The translations under genes were made by a program, and so were the position numbers. The notes beneath the pieces are model-generated. The model saw only the letters and a list, made by a program, of their open reading frames with translations, ran no database searches and was not told the DNA's origin. A stretch of DNA of 64,000 nt from Streptomyces sp. WZ-12 (GTDB lineage Bacteria; Actinomycetota; Actinomycetes; Streptomycetales; Streptomycetaceae): NCBI RefSeq assembly GCF_028898845.1, contig NZ_CP118574.1:9105401-9169400 (forward strand), given 5' to 3'. Of the stretch, positions 1 to 9,151 are shown piece after piece. Each line of letters begins with the position of its first letter. The stretch's first letter is position 1.

Positions 1-1
1 G

Positions 2-3000
2 ACACCGCCCAGGCCGGACGAGCCGTTGGTCCGGCTCGGACTGGATTCGTTGCGGGCCACGGAACTGCGGCACCGCGTGCAGCGACGGTACGGGGTGGAC
101 ATCGGCGCCGAGGCCCTTGTCGACGGAGACAGCCCCCACGACCTCGCCCGGCGCATCCTGGCGGCCGACGCGACCCCGGCGGCCGCGCGGACGTCCGCGG
201 GCGCGGCCGACGGCGACGGCCGGCTCGCGCTGACCGCGAACCAGGAAGCGCTGTGGTTCGAGCACGAGTTGGACCCCCGGGGCGCCGCGTACAACCTCTC
301 CCGGGTGCTCAGGCTGGACGGACCGCTGGACGCACCGGCGCTGGACCGGGCACTGCGGACGCTCACCGCGCGGCATCCGGCACTGCGCACCACCTTCCCG
401 GTCCAGGACGGGCGACCGTGGTGCCGGGTGGAACCGGAAGGCCCGCGGCTGCGCGTCATCGATGTGCCGGGGGAGTCGGCGGAGCACCTCGGGGCGCGGT
501 TGCTGGAGATGGTGGAGCGGCCCTTCGACCTGGCCGGGGCCGTGCCGTTCACGGCGACGCTGCTGCGCCGCGACGCGCACACGCATCTGCTGGTGCTGGT
601 CGCGCACCACCTCGTGCTGGACCTGTGGTCCTTCCTGGTGATGCTCGACGAACTGCACACCTGCTACCTCGCGGAGACCACCGGCATCCCGGAGGCGCTC
701 GCCCCGGCGGGCGATCCGCAGGCCACCGCGCTGGCCGACGCCGAGGACTATGCCAACTCCCCGGCGTACGCACGGGACCTCGCGTACTGGCGCGAGACGC
801 TGGCCGGCGCACCGACGGGCCTCGCCCTGCCCACCGTCCGCCCGCACCCGCGCCAACGCGATTTCCACGGCGCCACCGCCGCATTCCGACTGCCGTCGGA
901 GCTGGCCAACGAGGTGCGCGCGCTGGCGAAGCGACGCGACTGCACGCTGTTCACCGTGCTGCTCGCGGCATACCGGGCGCTGCTGCACCGCTGCACCGGC
1001 CGGCCGGACCTCGTGCTGGGCACGCTGCTGGCCGGCCGGGACTCCGCCGAACTCGCCGATGCCGTCGGTTACTTCGTCAACCCGGTACCGCTCCGCTCCC
1101 GCTGCCCCCGCGGAACCCCGTTCGCGACCCTGCTCACGGACACCGCGGCGCTGCTGAGGCAGGTGCTCACCCACGGCAGGTACCCCTTCCGCCGCCTGGT
1201 CACCGACCTCGCCCCGGCCAGGGACACCGGTCGGGCGACGCTGGTGCAGAGCCAGTTCGTCCTCCAGCAGGACAACGGCGCACTGCGGGACGGCACCTTC
1301 GCCCTGGCACAGGAGACCGCCGGGCGCGCGGCGTTCGGCGCGGCGACCGCCTCCGCGGTCGAGGTGCCCCGCCGCTGGTCACAGCTCGACCTCAGCCTCA
1401 GCATGGCGCTGGTGGGCGGCGAGCTGACCGGCCGCTGGGAGTACCGGACCGGCCTGTTCGACGCGGACGCGGTGGCCGCGTTGTCGAAGCACCTCACCGA
1501 GGTGCTGAGGGCCGCCGTGGCGACGCCCGAACGCGCGGTGGACGACATCCCGTTGAGCGAGGACCTCACGGGGGACGCCGGGGCCGGACCGGTGCGACGC
1601 CGGCCCGACCCCGGCGGCCTGCACCACCTGGTGGCCGCCGCCGCGGCCGCCCGCCCGGACGCCACCGCCGTCCTCGCAGTCGCGGCGGACGGCACCACCG
1701 CGGGGCTGAGCTACGCGGCGCTGCAACGGGCGGCGACCACGGTCGCGGCCGGGCTGCGGGCGGCCGGCGCGGCGCCCGGCGAACCCGTCGCCGTACTGCA
1801 TCGGCGCGGCCGCGAACTGCCGATCGGCTACCTCGCCGTGCTGAACGCCGGGTGCGCCGTACTGCCGTTGGACCCGGCGGACCCACCGCCCCGGCACGCC
1901 GCGATGCTGGCCGACAGCGGTGCCAGGTTCCTGCTGACCGAGGAGCCCTTGTGGCACCGCACCGCGACCCTGCCCGCCCGGGTACTGCTCACCACGGCGC
2001 TGCTCGCCGCACGGCCGGAGTGCCCGTATGCGGCGCGCGTCCACCCCGAGCAGCCCGCCTACCTGCTCTACACCTCGGGTTCCACCGGAGCGCCGAAGGG
2101 GGTGCTGGTGCCGCACCGCGGCATCGTCAACCGGCTGGCGTGGATGCAGGAGGAGTACCAACTCGGCGTCGGGGAGCGGGTGCTGCACAAGACGTCCGTG
2201 GGTTTCGACGTCTCCTGGTGGGAGCTGTGCTGGCCGCTGATCGCCGGCGGCACCGTGGTGCTCGCCGCGCCCGGTGCGCACCGGGACCCGCTGGAACTGG
2301 TGCGGCTCATCGAACGGGCCCGGATCACCGCCGTCCATTTCGTGCCGAGCATGTTCGCCCCGTTCCTGTCCGAGGCGGCGCGCACCGCCACCGGGCGCTC
2401 GCCGCTGCGCCGGGTGCTGTGCAGCGGCGAGGCGCTGCCGGCCACCGCCAGGGAGCGGTTCTTCGAGCTGTTCGCCGCGCAGTTGCACAACCTCTACGGC
2501 CCGACCGAGGCTTCCGTCGACGTCACGGCCTGGCAGTGCGCACCGTCCGACACGGGACCGGTCCCGATCGGGCGGCCGATCAGCAACACCTCGGTCCGGG
2601 TGCTCGACGACCGGCTCCGCCCGGTGCCGGTGCCGGCGACCGGCGAGCTGTTCATCGGCGGGGACGGGCTGGCCACCGGCTACCTCCGACGGCCGGAGCA
2701 GACCGCGGCGGCGTTCCTGCCCGCTCCTCACGGGGGTCCGGGGAGCCGGATCTACCGCACCGGTGACCGGGCCCGGCGCCGTCCCGACGGCGCGCTCGTC
2801 TTCCTCGGCCGGACCGACCAGCAGGTGAAGATCGCCGGAATGCGGGTCGAACTCGGCGAGGTCGCCGAACTGTTGAGGGCGTTGCCCGGCGTGACCGACG
2901 CCGTCGCCCTCGTGCGCGACGGCAGACTGACCGGCTATGTCACCGGACCGGACGCCCCGCCCCCCGCCGTGCTGCGCGACCGGCTGCGCCGTTCGGTGCC

Positions 3001-6000
3001 CGGCCACCTGGTGCCGACGGATCTCGTGGCGGTCGAGGCATTGCCGGTCACCGCGAGCGGCAAGCTGGACCGACGGACCCTACCCGCACCGGAGGAGGAC
3101 CCCGACCGGGAACGGTCGACCACCCCGGTGCCCACCGTCGAACTCACCCCGACCGAACGGGCCTTGGCGGCCCTGTGGGAGGGGCACCTCGGCGGGACGG
3201 GGATCGACGTGCACACCGATTTCTTCACCCTCGGCGGCGACTCGATCCTGGCGATCCGGATCGTCGCTTCGGCGAGGGCGGCGGGATACGGCTTCACCGT
3301 CACCGAGCTGCTGGCCCACCCCAGCGTCGCGGAGCTGGCGGCGTATCTCGACTCCCGGCGGGAGACTGCCCCGCAGGAGCCCGAGTCGAGCGGGAAGACG
3401 GTGCCACCGTTCGGCCTGTGCCCGGCGCTGGCCGGCCGGCCGGGACTGGCCGACGCCTACCCGGTCTCGATGGCCCAGCAGGCCCTGCTGGTCCACCGGA
3501 GCGACGACCCCGGCTACGAGGTGTACGTGACCAGCATCGCGGTGGCGGCCCCCCTCGACCCGGCCGCACTGGAACAGGCCGTCGCCCACACCCTGGCCCA
3601 ACACCCCTACCTGCGCTCCTACTTCGACCTCACCGGCCGTGCCGAGCCGGTACAACTCGTGCCGCAGACCGTCCCGCGGCCGCCCGTCGAGGTGCTCGAC
3701 CAGCGCTGCGATCCCGCCCGCGACAAGAGCTTCGGGGCGTGGCTGCTCAGCGAGCGCAAGCGGCACTTCGACCTCGACCGCGGGCCGCTGGTGCGGTTCA
3801 CCGCGCACGACCACGGCACCGGCTTCCGGCTGACCGTCAGCAGCTTCGCGCTCGACGGCTGGTGCACCGCACTGGTGCTCACCGGGCTGCTCGCCGCGTA
3901 CCGGGCCGCACTGCGGGGCCGCCCGCCCGCCCCGGCCGTACTCCGCACCGGGTACGCGGACTTCGTCGCACTGGAACGCGCCGCCATCCGCTCACCGGAG
4001 CACCGCGCCTTCTGGGCGGCGGAGCTGCGCGGCGCCGCACCCTGCACGCTGCCCCGAGGAACACACCAACGACCGCCGGCACAGGGGCCGGTGTACCAGC
4101 AGCGCACCATCGTGGAGCTCGACGACGCGGTGCGGGACGCTCTCATCGGGCTCGCCGCCGAGCTCGGGGTCGGGCTCAAGCACGTCCTGCTCGGCGTGCA
4201 CCTGCGGATCGTCCGGTTGCTGACCGGCCGCACCGACCTGGTCACCGGCCTGGAGACCAACGGCAGACCCGAACGCCCGGACGGCGACCGGGTGGTCGGC
4301 GTGTTCAACAACATCCTGCCGCTGCGCGCCGCGGTCCCGGCCGGGGCGAGCTGGGCGCAGCTGGCGCTCGCGGCCTACGCGGCCGAGACGAGGGTCTCGC
4401 CCTATCGGCGCTACCCACTGGTCGCGTTGAACCGGGAGTTCGGCGCGAGCCGGCTGTTCGACACGCTGTTCGTCTTCACCCACTTCCACCTCTACGGCCA
4501 ACTGTCCGCGCCGGACGACCTCGTGGTATCCGACCTCCAGGCGCCCGACCAGACGTACGTGCCGCTGACCGCCCACTTCAACGTCGACGCGGCGTCCGGC
4601 CGGTTGCGCCTGCTGTTGGAGGTCGACCCGGTCGGGGGCGCCGCCGAGCGGGCCGCGGAGATCGCGGACTGGTTTCGTACCGCGCTGGAGGCCGCCGCGC
4701 GGGCGCCGCACCGTTCCGCGGCCGGGGACGGCGCGCCGCCCCCCGCGCCCCCGGCCGAACTCCCGCCCCCGCCGGTGACTTCGGTGCTCGCCCTGATCGA
4801 GGACGCGGCAGGTCGGTGCGCGGACCGGATCGCGCTGCTCGAAGGCGGCCGGCAGATCAGCTACCGCTCGCTGTGGCAGCGGGCCGGTCGGCTCGCCGGA
4901 ATGCTCCAGGCACGCTCGGCCGGACCGGAGGCCGTCGTCGGGCTGTGGGCGGACCGCAGCATCGACAGCATCGTCGGCCTGCTGGCCGTCCTCCGCGCCG
5001 GAGCGGCCTATCTGCCCCTCGATCCCGAAACCCCACCGCACCAGATCCCCGCACTGCTCGCCGGTGCGGGCGCGGCGCTCCTGGTGCTGCCGCCCGCGAC
5101 GGCCGCCCCCGCCGGCGTCGACCCGAGCGCGTTGCTGTGCACCGACGCCGTCGGCCGCGGCGCGCCGGCCCGGCTGCGCCGCCCCGACCTGCGCCCGGAA
5201 CACCTGGTCTGCGTGCTGGCCACCTCGGGCTCCACCGGGCCGCCGAAGCTGGTCGGCGTCCCGCACCAGGGCCTGGCCAACTACCTGCGCTGGTGCCTGC
5301 CCGCGTACGGGATCACCGAGCGCACCTGTTCGCCCGTGCACTCCTCCCTGGCCTTCGACCTGAGCGTGACCGCGCTGCTCGCGCCGCTGGCGGCCGGGGG
5401 GACGGCGCACCTGGTGCCCGGTACGGACCCGACCCGGCTGGGCGCGGCGCTGGCCGTCGGACGCCACACCCTGCTGAAGGTCACCCCCTCCCACCTGTCC
5501 GCGCTGACGGCACAACTGGCCGCGCAGCGGCGCGCACTCAGCGGCATCACCGCGGTGGTCGGCGGCGAGCAGTTGGACGCCGCGCAGGTCGCCGCGGTGC
5601 GCGAAGTCGCCCCGGACGCCGTGGTGTTCAACGAGTACGGGCCGACCGAGACCGTCGTCGGCTGCTGCGTCCAGCCGGTGGCGGAGCCCGGTGCCGGACC
5701 GGTGCCGATCGGCGGCCCGATCACGGGCACTTCGGCCGTGGTGCTGGTGGACGGCGTGCCCGCCCCGACCGGCGCGCCGGGGGAGCTGGCGATCGGCGGC
5801 TTCGGCGTCACCAGGGGCTATCTCGGCCGGCCCGCGGAGACCGCCGGGGTCTTCGTCCCGGACCCGGAGCGCCGCGGCGCACGTCGCTACCGCACCGGAG
5901 ACGTGGTGCGCCGGCTGGCCGACGGCGCGTTGCTGTTCCACGGGCGCACCGACCGGCAGGTCAAGATCCGCGGCTTCCGGGTGGAGCTCGGCGAGATCGA

Positions 6001-6394
6001 GCAGGCGCTCGCCGCGCACCCGGCCGTCGCCCGGGCCGCGGTCCTGTTGCGCGCGACGCCGGCCGGCGGCTCGCGGCTGGTCGCCTACTGGTCCCCGGCG
6101 CAACGACCGGGTCGCCGCGAACTGCCGTCCGAGGCCCGGCAGTTGCAGGGCTGGCTCGCCGCCCGACTGCCCGGCCGCCTGGTCCCCGTCGAGATCCTGC
6201 GCCGTGCCGACCTGCCGCTGACCCGGAACGGCAAGATCGACTACGCGGCGCTGGCCGCGCCACGCGACCGACGCGACCAACTCGTCGAACGGCTGGAGTC
6301 ACTGACCGAGCAGGAGGCGGCCCTGCTGCTGCGGAAGGCCGGTCGCCCGCCGGGCACCCGGGACGAAGCCGGAGGTAGCGATGTCCGAACCTGA
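2..6394 (+). CDS. blmVI: BlmVI-like NRPS, 5'-truncated: ACP-C-A(Ser)-PCP-C*-A(Asn)
   Basis: The reading frame is open to the left edge, so the start lies outside the window. Numbering from the TTG at 26, it begins inside a carrier domain (LGLDSL, Ser8). It continues with a condensation domain (about 70-500, HHLVLDL), an adenylation domain (about 530-1000; signature DVWHLSLVDK, serine), a PCP (GGDS, Ser1073), a second condensation domain (about 1140-1570) and a second adenylation domain (about 1590-2060; DLTKVGEVGK, asparagine). It stops about 60 residues after the A domain without a PCP, which is supplied by the next gene. The second C domain has SSFALDG (1272-1278) where HHxxxDG is expected. 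The architecture matches BlmVI (AL-ACP-C-A-PCP-C-A), which with BlmV supplies Ser and Asn for the pyrimidoblamic acid part of bleomycin. Codes were aligned by eye to GrsA/EntF. Confidence 0.93.
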   Translation, partial: TPPRPDEPLVRLGLDSLRATELRHRVQRRYGVDIGAEALVDGDSPHDLARRILAADATPAAARTSAGAADGDGRLALTANQEALWFEHELDPRGAAYNLSRVLRLDGPLDAPALDRALRTLTARHPALRTTFPVQDGRPWCRVEPEGPRLRVIDVPGESAEHLGARLLEMVERPFDLAGAVPFTATLLRRDAHTHLLVLVAHHLVLDLWSFLVMLDELHTCYLAETTGIPEALAPAGDPQATALADAEDYANSPAYARDLAYWRETLAGAPTGLALPTVRPHPRQRDFHGATAAFRLPSELANEVRALAKRRDCTLFTVLLAAYRALLHRCTGRPDLVLGTLLAGRDSAELADAVGYFVNPVPLRSRCPRGTPFATLLTDTAALLRQVLTHGRYPFRRLVTDLAPARDTGRATLVQSQFVLQQDNGALRDGTFALAQETAGRAAFGAATASAVEVPRRWSQLDLSLSMALVGGELTGRWEYRTGLFDADAVAALSKHLTEVLRAAVATPERAVDDIPLSEDLTGDAGAGPVRRRPDPGGLHHLVAAAAAARPDATAVLAVAADGTTAGLSYAALQRAATTVAAGLRAAGAAPGEPVAVLHRRGRELPIGYLAVLNAGCAVLPLDPADPPPRHAAMLADSGARFLLTEEPLWHRTATLPARVLLTTALLAARPECPYAARVHPEQPAYLLYTSGSTGAPKGVLVPHRGIVNRLAWMQEEYQLGVGERVLHKTSVGFDVSWWELCWPLIAGGTVVLAAPGAHRDPLELVRLIERARITAVHFVPSMFAPFLSEAARTATGRSPLRRVLCSGEALPATARERFFELFAAQLHNLYGPTEASVDVTAWQCAPSDTGPVPIGRPISNTSVRVLDDRLRPVPVPATGELFIGGDGLATGYLRRPEQTAAAFLPAPHGGPGSRIYRTGDRARRRPDGALVFLGRTDQQVKIAGMRVELGEVAELLRALPGVTDAVALVRDGRLTGYVTGPDAPPPAVLRDRLRRSVPGHLVPTDLVAVEALPVTASGKLDRRTLPAPEEDPDRERSTTPVPTVELTPTERALAALWEGHLGGTGIDVHTDFFTLGGDSILAIRIVASARAAGYGFTVTELLAHPSVAELAAYLDSRRETAPQEPESSGKTVPPFGLCPALAGRPGLADAYPVSMAQQALLVHRSDDPGYEVYVTSIAVAAPLDPAALEQAVAHTLAQHPYLRSYFDLTGRAEPVQLVPQTVPRPPVEVLDQRCDPARDKSFGAWLLSERKRHFDLDRGPLVRFTAHDHGTGFRLTVSSFALDGWCTALVLTGLLAAYRAALRGRPPAPAVLRTGYADFVALERAAIRSPEHRAFWAAELRGAAPCTLPRGTHQRPPAQGPVYQQRTIVELDDAVRDALIGLAAELGVGLKHVLLGVHLRIVRLLTGRTDLVTGLETNGRPERPDGDRVVGVFNNILPLRAAVPAGASWAQLALAAYAAETRVSPYRRYPLVALNREFGASRLFDTLFVFTHFHLYGQLSAPDDLVVSDLQAPDQTYVPLTAHFNVDAASGRLRLLLEVDPVGGAAERAAEIADWFRTALEAAARAPHRSAAGDGAPPPAPPAELPPPPVTSVLALIEDAAGRCADRIALLEGGRQISYRSLWQRAGRLAGMLQARSAGPEAVVGLWADRSIDSIVGLLAVLRAGAAYLPLDPETPPHQIPALLAGAGAALLVLPPATAAPAGVDPSALLCTDAVGRGAPARLRRPDLRPEHLVCVLATSGSTGPPKLVGVPHQGLANYLRWCLPAYGITERTCSPVHSSLAFDLSVTALLAPLAAGGTAHLVPGTDPTRLGAALAVGRHTLLKVTPSHLSALTAQLAAQRRALSGITAVVGGEQLDAAQVAAVREVAPDAVVFNEYGPTETVVGCCVQPVAEPGAGPVPIGGPITGTSAVVLVDGVPAPTGAPGELAIGGFGVTRGYLGRPAETAGVFVPDPERRGARRYRTGDVVRRLADGALLFHGRTDRQVKIRGFRVELGEIEQALAAHPAVARAAVLLRATPAGGSRLVAYWSPAQRPGRRELPSEARQLQGWLAARLPGRLVPVEILRRADLPLTRNGKIDYAALAAPRDRRDQLVERLESLTEQEAALLLRKAGRPPGTRDEAGGSDVRT

Positions 6395-8165
6395 TGCGCG
6401 CGTGGCACGGCTGTCCGCGACCAAACGGGAGCTGCTGGCCCGGTGGTTGGCCGAGGACGCCGACGACGGCCACGACCCCGCACGGTCGACCGGGCCCCGG
6501 ACCGAGGCCGAGCGGACCGTCGCCGCGATCTGGCAGGAGGTGCTGGAACTGGACCGCATCGGGATCGACGACGACTACTTCGCCCTGGGCGGGGACTCGG
6601 TGCACGCCATCGTGATCGTGGCCAAGCTGGAGCTGGCCGGACTGCGGATCACCGCCCAGGACCTGTTCGACCTGACGACCGTACGGGCCGTCGCGCAGCG
6701 GGCGACGCGGGAGGCGCCCGACCCCACACGGCCGCGGCCGCCCGCCCCCGACGCGTACCCGCTCAGCCCGATGCAGGAGGGCATGCTGTACCACTCGGTC
6801 GGCGGCAGCAGCCCGGGCGCGTACCTGGTGCAGGTCTGCTGCCTGCTGACCGGACCGCTCGACCCGGCCGCGTTCCGGGCGGCCTGGCAGGCGGTGGTGT
6901 CCGCGAACCCGGCACTGCGGGTGTCCTTCGACTGGCGCGAACGGACGCAGGCCCGCCAAGTGGTCGCCCCCGAAGTGGAGTTGACCATCGACCACCTCGA
7001 CTGGCGGGACCGCGACGAGGCGGACCGGGCCGCCGCCCTGACCGCGCTCCTCGACCGGGACCGCGCGCGCGGCTTCGACCTGGGCAGCGCACCGCTGCTC
7101 CGGCTGACCCTGCTCCGCGAGTCCGACACCACGCACCGCTGCGTGTGGACCCACCACCACCTGATCCTCGACGGCTGGTCCCAACAACTGGTCTTCGCCG
7201 ACTTCCTCGACTGCTACCGGGCCCTGACGGCGGGCGAACGGCCCCAACTGCCGCAGCGGCCGGCCATGTCCGACTACGTGGACTGGACCCGGAGCCGGGA
7301 CCACGCCGCCGACGAGGGGTTCTGGGCCGAACAGCTCGCCGGGCTGGCGACCGCGACCCGGATCGCGGGACCGGGCTGCGTCAACGGCCAAGTGGTCGCC
7401 GCCCGGCGCGGCGAGGTCACGCTGACCGCGTCCCGCACCCTCGCCGCCGAGCTCGACGCGTTCTGCCGCCGCAACGGGCTCACCCCGAGCACCGTGCTCT
7501 ACGGGGGGTGGGCGCTGCTGCTCGCCGAGTGGTGCGCACGCACGGACGTCGTCTTCGGCGTCACCGTCTCCGGCCGCCCGCCCGGTCTGCCCGGCGCGAC
7601 CGAGCTGGTCGGCCTGCTCATCAACACGGTGCCGCTCCGGGTGGACTGCGCGCCGGACGGCGAGGTCCTGCCCTGGCTACACGAGTTGCAGCACCGGCTG
7701 GCCGGAATGCGGGAGCGCGGCCACGTCCCGCTGAGTCGCATCGCCCGTGGCATCGGGCTGGGTTGGGGCGCCAGCCTGTTCGACACGATCGTGGTGATCG
7801 AGAACTTCCCCACCGCCGTGGGCCGGAGCGCCGCGGGCGGACTGCGCGTCGGGGAAGTGCACACCGTGGTCGACGAGGGCTATCCGCTGGTGCTGGAAAT
7901 CGCGCCGGGCGAAGAACTGCGGCTGCTCGCCCGGCACGATCCGGCCCGGCTCCCCGCCTCCCACGTGCGGGCCATGCTCGCCGCGCTGACGGCCTGCCTC
8001 GCCGCCTGCGTCGCGGACCCAACCCAACCGCTGTCCGGTCCGCGCACGGCGCTCACCCGGCAGCGCGAACAGCACCTCGAACGGGAACGCCGGGCCGACC
8101 GGGACAGAGCGGGCCGCGACCTGAGGGCGGCACGACGCCGAGCGATCGACGAGGAGCGAGCGTGA
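6381..8165 (+). CDS. blmV: BlmV-like NRPS, PCP-C didomain
   Basis: The 594-residue protein starts at an ATG that overlaps the end of the preceding gene by 14 bases and has GGAGG just upstream. Residues about 30-110 are a peptidyl carrier domain (ALGGDSVHA). Residues about 120-545 are a condensation domain with an intact HHLILDG motif. The C-terminal tail is Arg/Glu-rich and probably helical. It has no adenylation domain; the Asn-specific A domain at the end of the upstream protein probably loads this PCP in trans, as proposed for BlmVI/BlmV. The order PCP-C is unusual for a separate gene and is diagnostic for this family. Confidence 0.93.
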   Translation: MSEPDARVARLSATKRELLARWLAEDADDGHDPARSTGPRTEAERTVAAIWQEVLELDRIGIDDDYFALGGDSVHAIVIVAKLELAGLRITAQDLFDLTTVRAVAQRATREAPDPTRPRPPAPDAYPLSPMQEGMLYHSVGGSSPGAYLVQVCCLLTGPLDPAAFRAAWQAVVSANPALRVSFDWRERTQARQVVAPEVELTIDHLDWRDRDEADRAAALTALLDRDRARGFDLGSAPLLRLTLLRESDTTHRCVWTHHHLILDGWSQQLVFADFLDCYRALTAGERPQLPQRPAMSDYVDWTRSRDHAADEGFWAEQLAGLATATRIAGPGCVNGQVVAARRGEVTLTASRTLAAELDAFCRRNGLTPSTVLYGGWALLLAEWCARTDVVFGVTVSGRPPGLPGATELVGLLINTVPLRVDCAPDGEVLPWLHELQHRLAGMRERGHVPLSRIARGIGLGWGASLFDTIVVIENFPTAVGRSAAGGLRVGEVHTVVDEGYPLVLEIAPGEELRLLARHDPARLPASHVRAMLAALTACLAACVADPTQPLSGPRTALTRQREQHLERERRADRDRAGRDLRAARRRAIDEERA

Positions 8166-9151
8166 CACTGGTCGTGGTGACCGGAGCCGGAGGCTTCGTG
8201 GGGACGCACCTGGTCCACGCGCTGAAGACCCGCCAACCGTCGGTGCGGGTACGCGGGGTGGACGTGCGGGTGCCCGAGTACGAGCCCAGCAGGGCCGACG
8301 AGTTCGTGCTCGCCGATCTTCGCGAGCCCGCCCAGTGCGCGGCGGCGGTGGCCGGTGCGGACCAGGTGTTCGCGCTGGCCGCCAACATGGGCGGTATCGG
8401 GTGGACGCACGCGGCCCCGGCCGAGATCCTGCGGGACAACCTGCTGATCTCGGTCAACACCATCGAGGCGTGCCGCAAGGCGGCGGTCGGAACCGTCGTC
8501 TACACGTCCTCCGCCTGCGTCTACCCCAACTCCCTCCAGCGCAGGCCCGACAGCGCGCCCCTCCGGGAGAGCCGGGTGTTCCCGGCCGACCCGGACATGG
8601 AGTACGGCTGGGAGAAGCTCACCACCGAGATCCTGTGCGACACCTTCCGCCGGACCTACGCCATGGACATCAAGGTCGCCCGGCTGCACGCCATCTACGG
8701 CCCGCTGGGCGCCTACTCCGGGCTGCGGGCCAAATCCCTGTCCATGCTGTGCGGCAAGGTGGCCGCCGTGCCGGGCGGTTCCGGCGAGATCGAGGTGTGG
8801 GGCGACGGTACCCAGACCAGGTCCTACTGCTACATCGACGACTGCGTCACGGGCCTGCTCCGGCTCGCCGGGTCGACCGTCGACCAACCGGTGAACATCG
8901 GCTCCGAGGAGCGGATCAGCATCGCGGAACTGGTCGGCCGGATCTCCGCCCTCGCGGGAAAGGAGATCGTTCCGTGTTACCGGCCCGACAAACCCGTCGG
9001 ACCGCTGGGCCGCGTCTCCGACAACACCCTGTGCCGGCACCTGCTCGGCTGGCAGCCGCCCACCCCCCTCGACGACGGACTGCGCCGCACCTACCGCTGG
9101 ATCGAGGAGCAGGTCGCCGCGGCCCGCACCGGAGAGGAGGCCCAGCGGTGA
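8162..9151 (+). CDS. blmG: GDP-mannose 3,5-epimerase-like (BlmG type)
   Basis: This 329-residue extended short-chain dehydrogenase starts at a GTG overlapping the previous stop (GTGA). It has an N-terminal Rossmann motif TGAGGFVG, the SSACVYP strand and Y148xxxK152 in EYGWEK. The stretch YGWEKLTTEIL and the later AIYGPLGAY resemble plant GDP-mannose 3,5-epimerase. In the bleomycin pathway BlmG is assigned the conversion of GDP-D-mannose to GDP-L-gulose, the donor of the first sugar. No GDP-mannose 4,6-dehydratase is visible here, so 6-deoxy-gulose as in zorbamycin is not indicated by this window. The substrate is inferred from family and context. Confidence 0.88.
   Translation: MTLVVVTGAGGFVGTHLVHALKTRQPSVRVRGVDVRVPEYEPSRADEFVLADLREPAQCAAAVAGADQVFALAANMGGIGWTHAAPAEILRDNLLISVNTIEACRKAAVGTVVYTSSACVYPNSLQRRPDSAPLRESRVFPADPDMEYGWEKLTTEILCDTFRRTYAMDIKVARLHAIYGPLGAYSGLRAKSLSMLCGKVAAVPGGSGEIEVWGDGTQTRSYCYIDDCVTGLLRLAGSTVDQPVNIGSEERISIAELVGRISALAGKEIVPCYRPDKPVGPLGRVSDNTLCRHLLGWQPPTPLDDGLRRTYRWIEEQVAAARTGEEAQR

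Noticed and set aside
3175..6378. 1067-codon + strand frame overlapping the first NRPS gene
   Set aside because: It is out of frame with clear PCP, C and A domains and has no recognisable motif.
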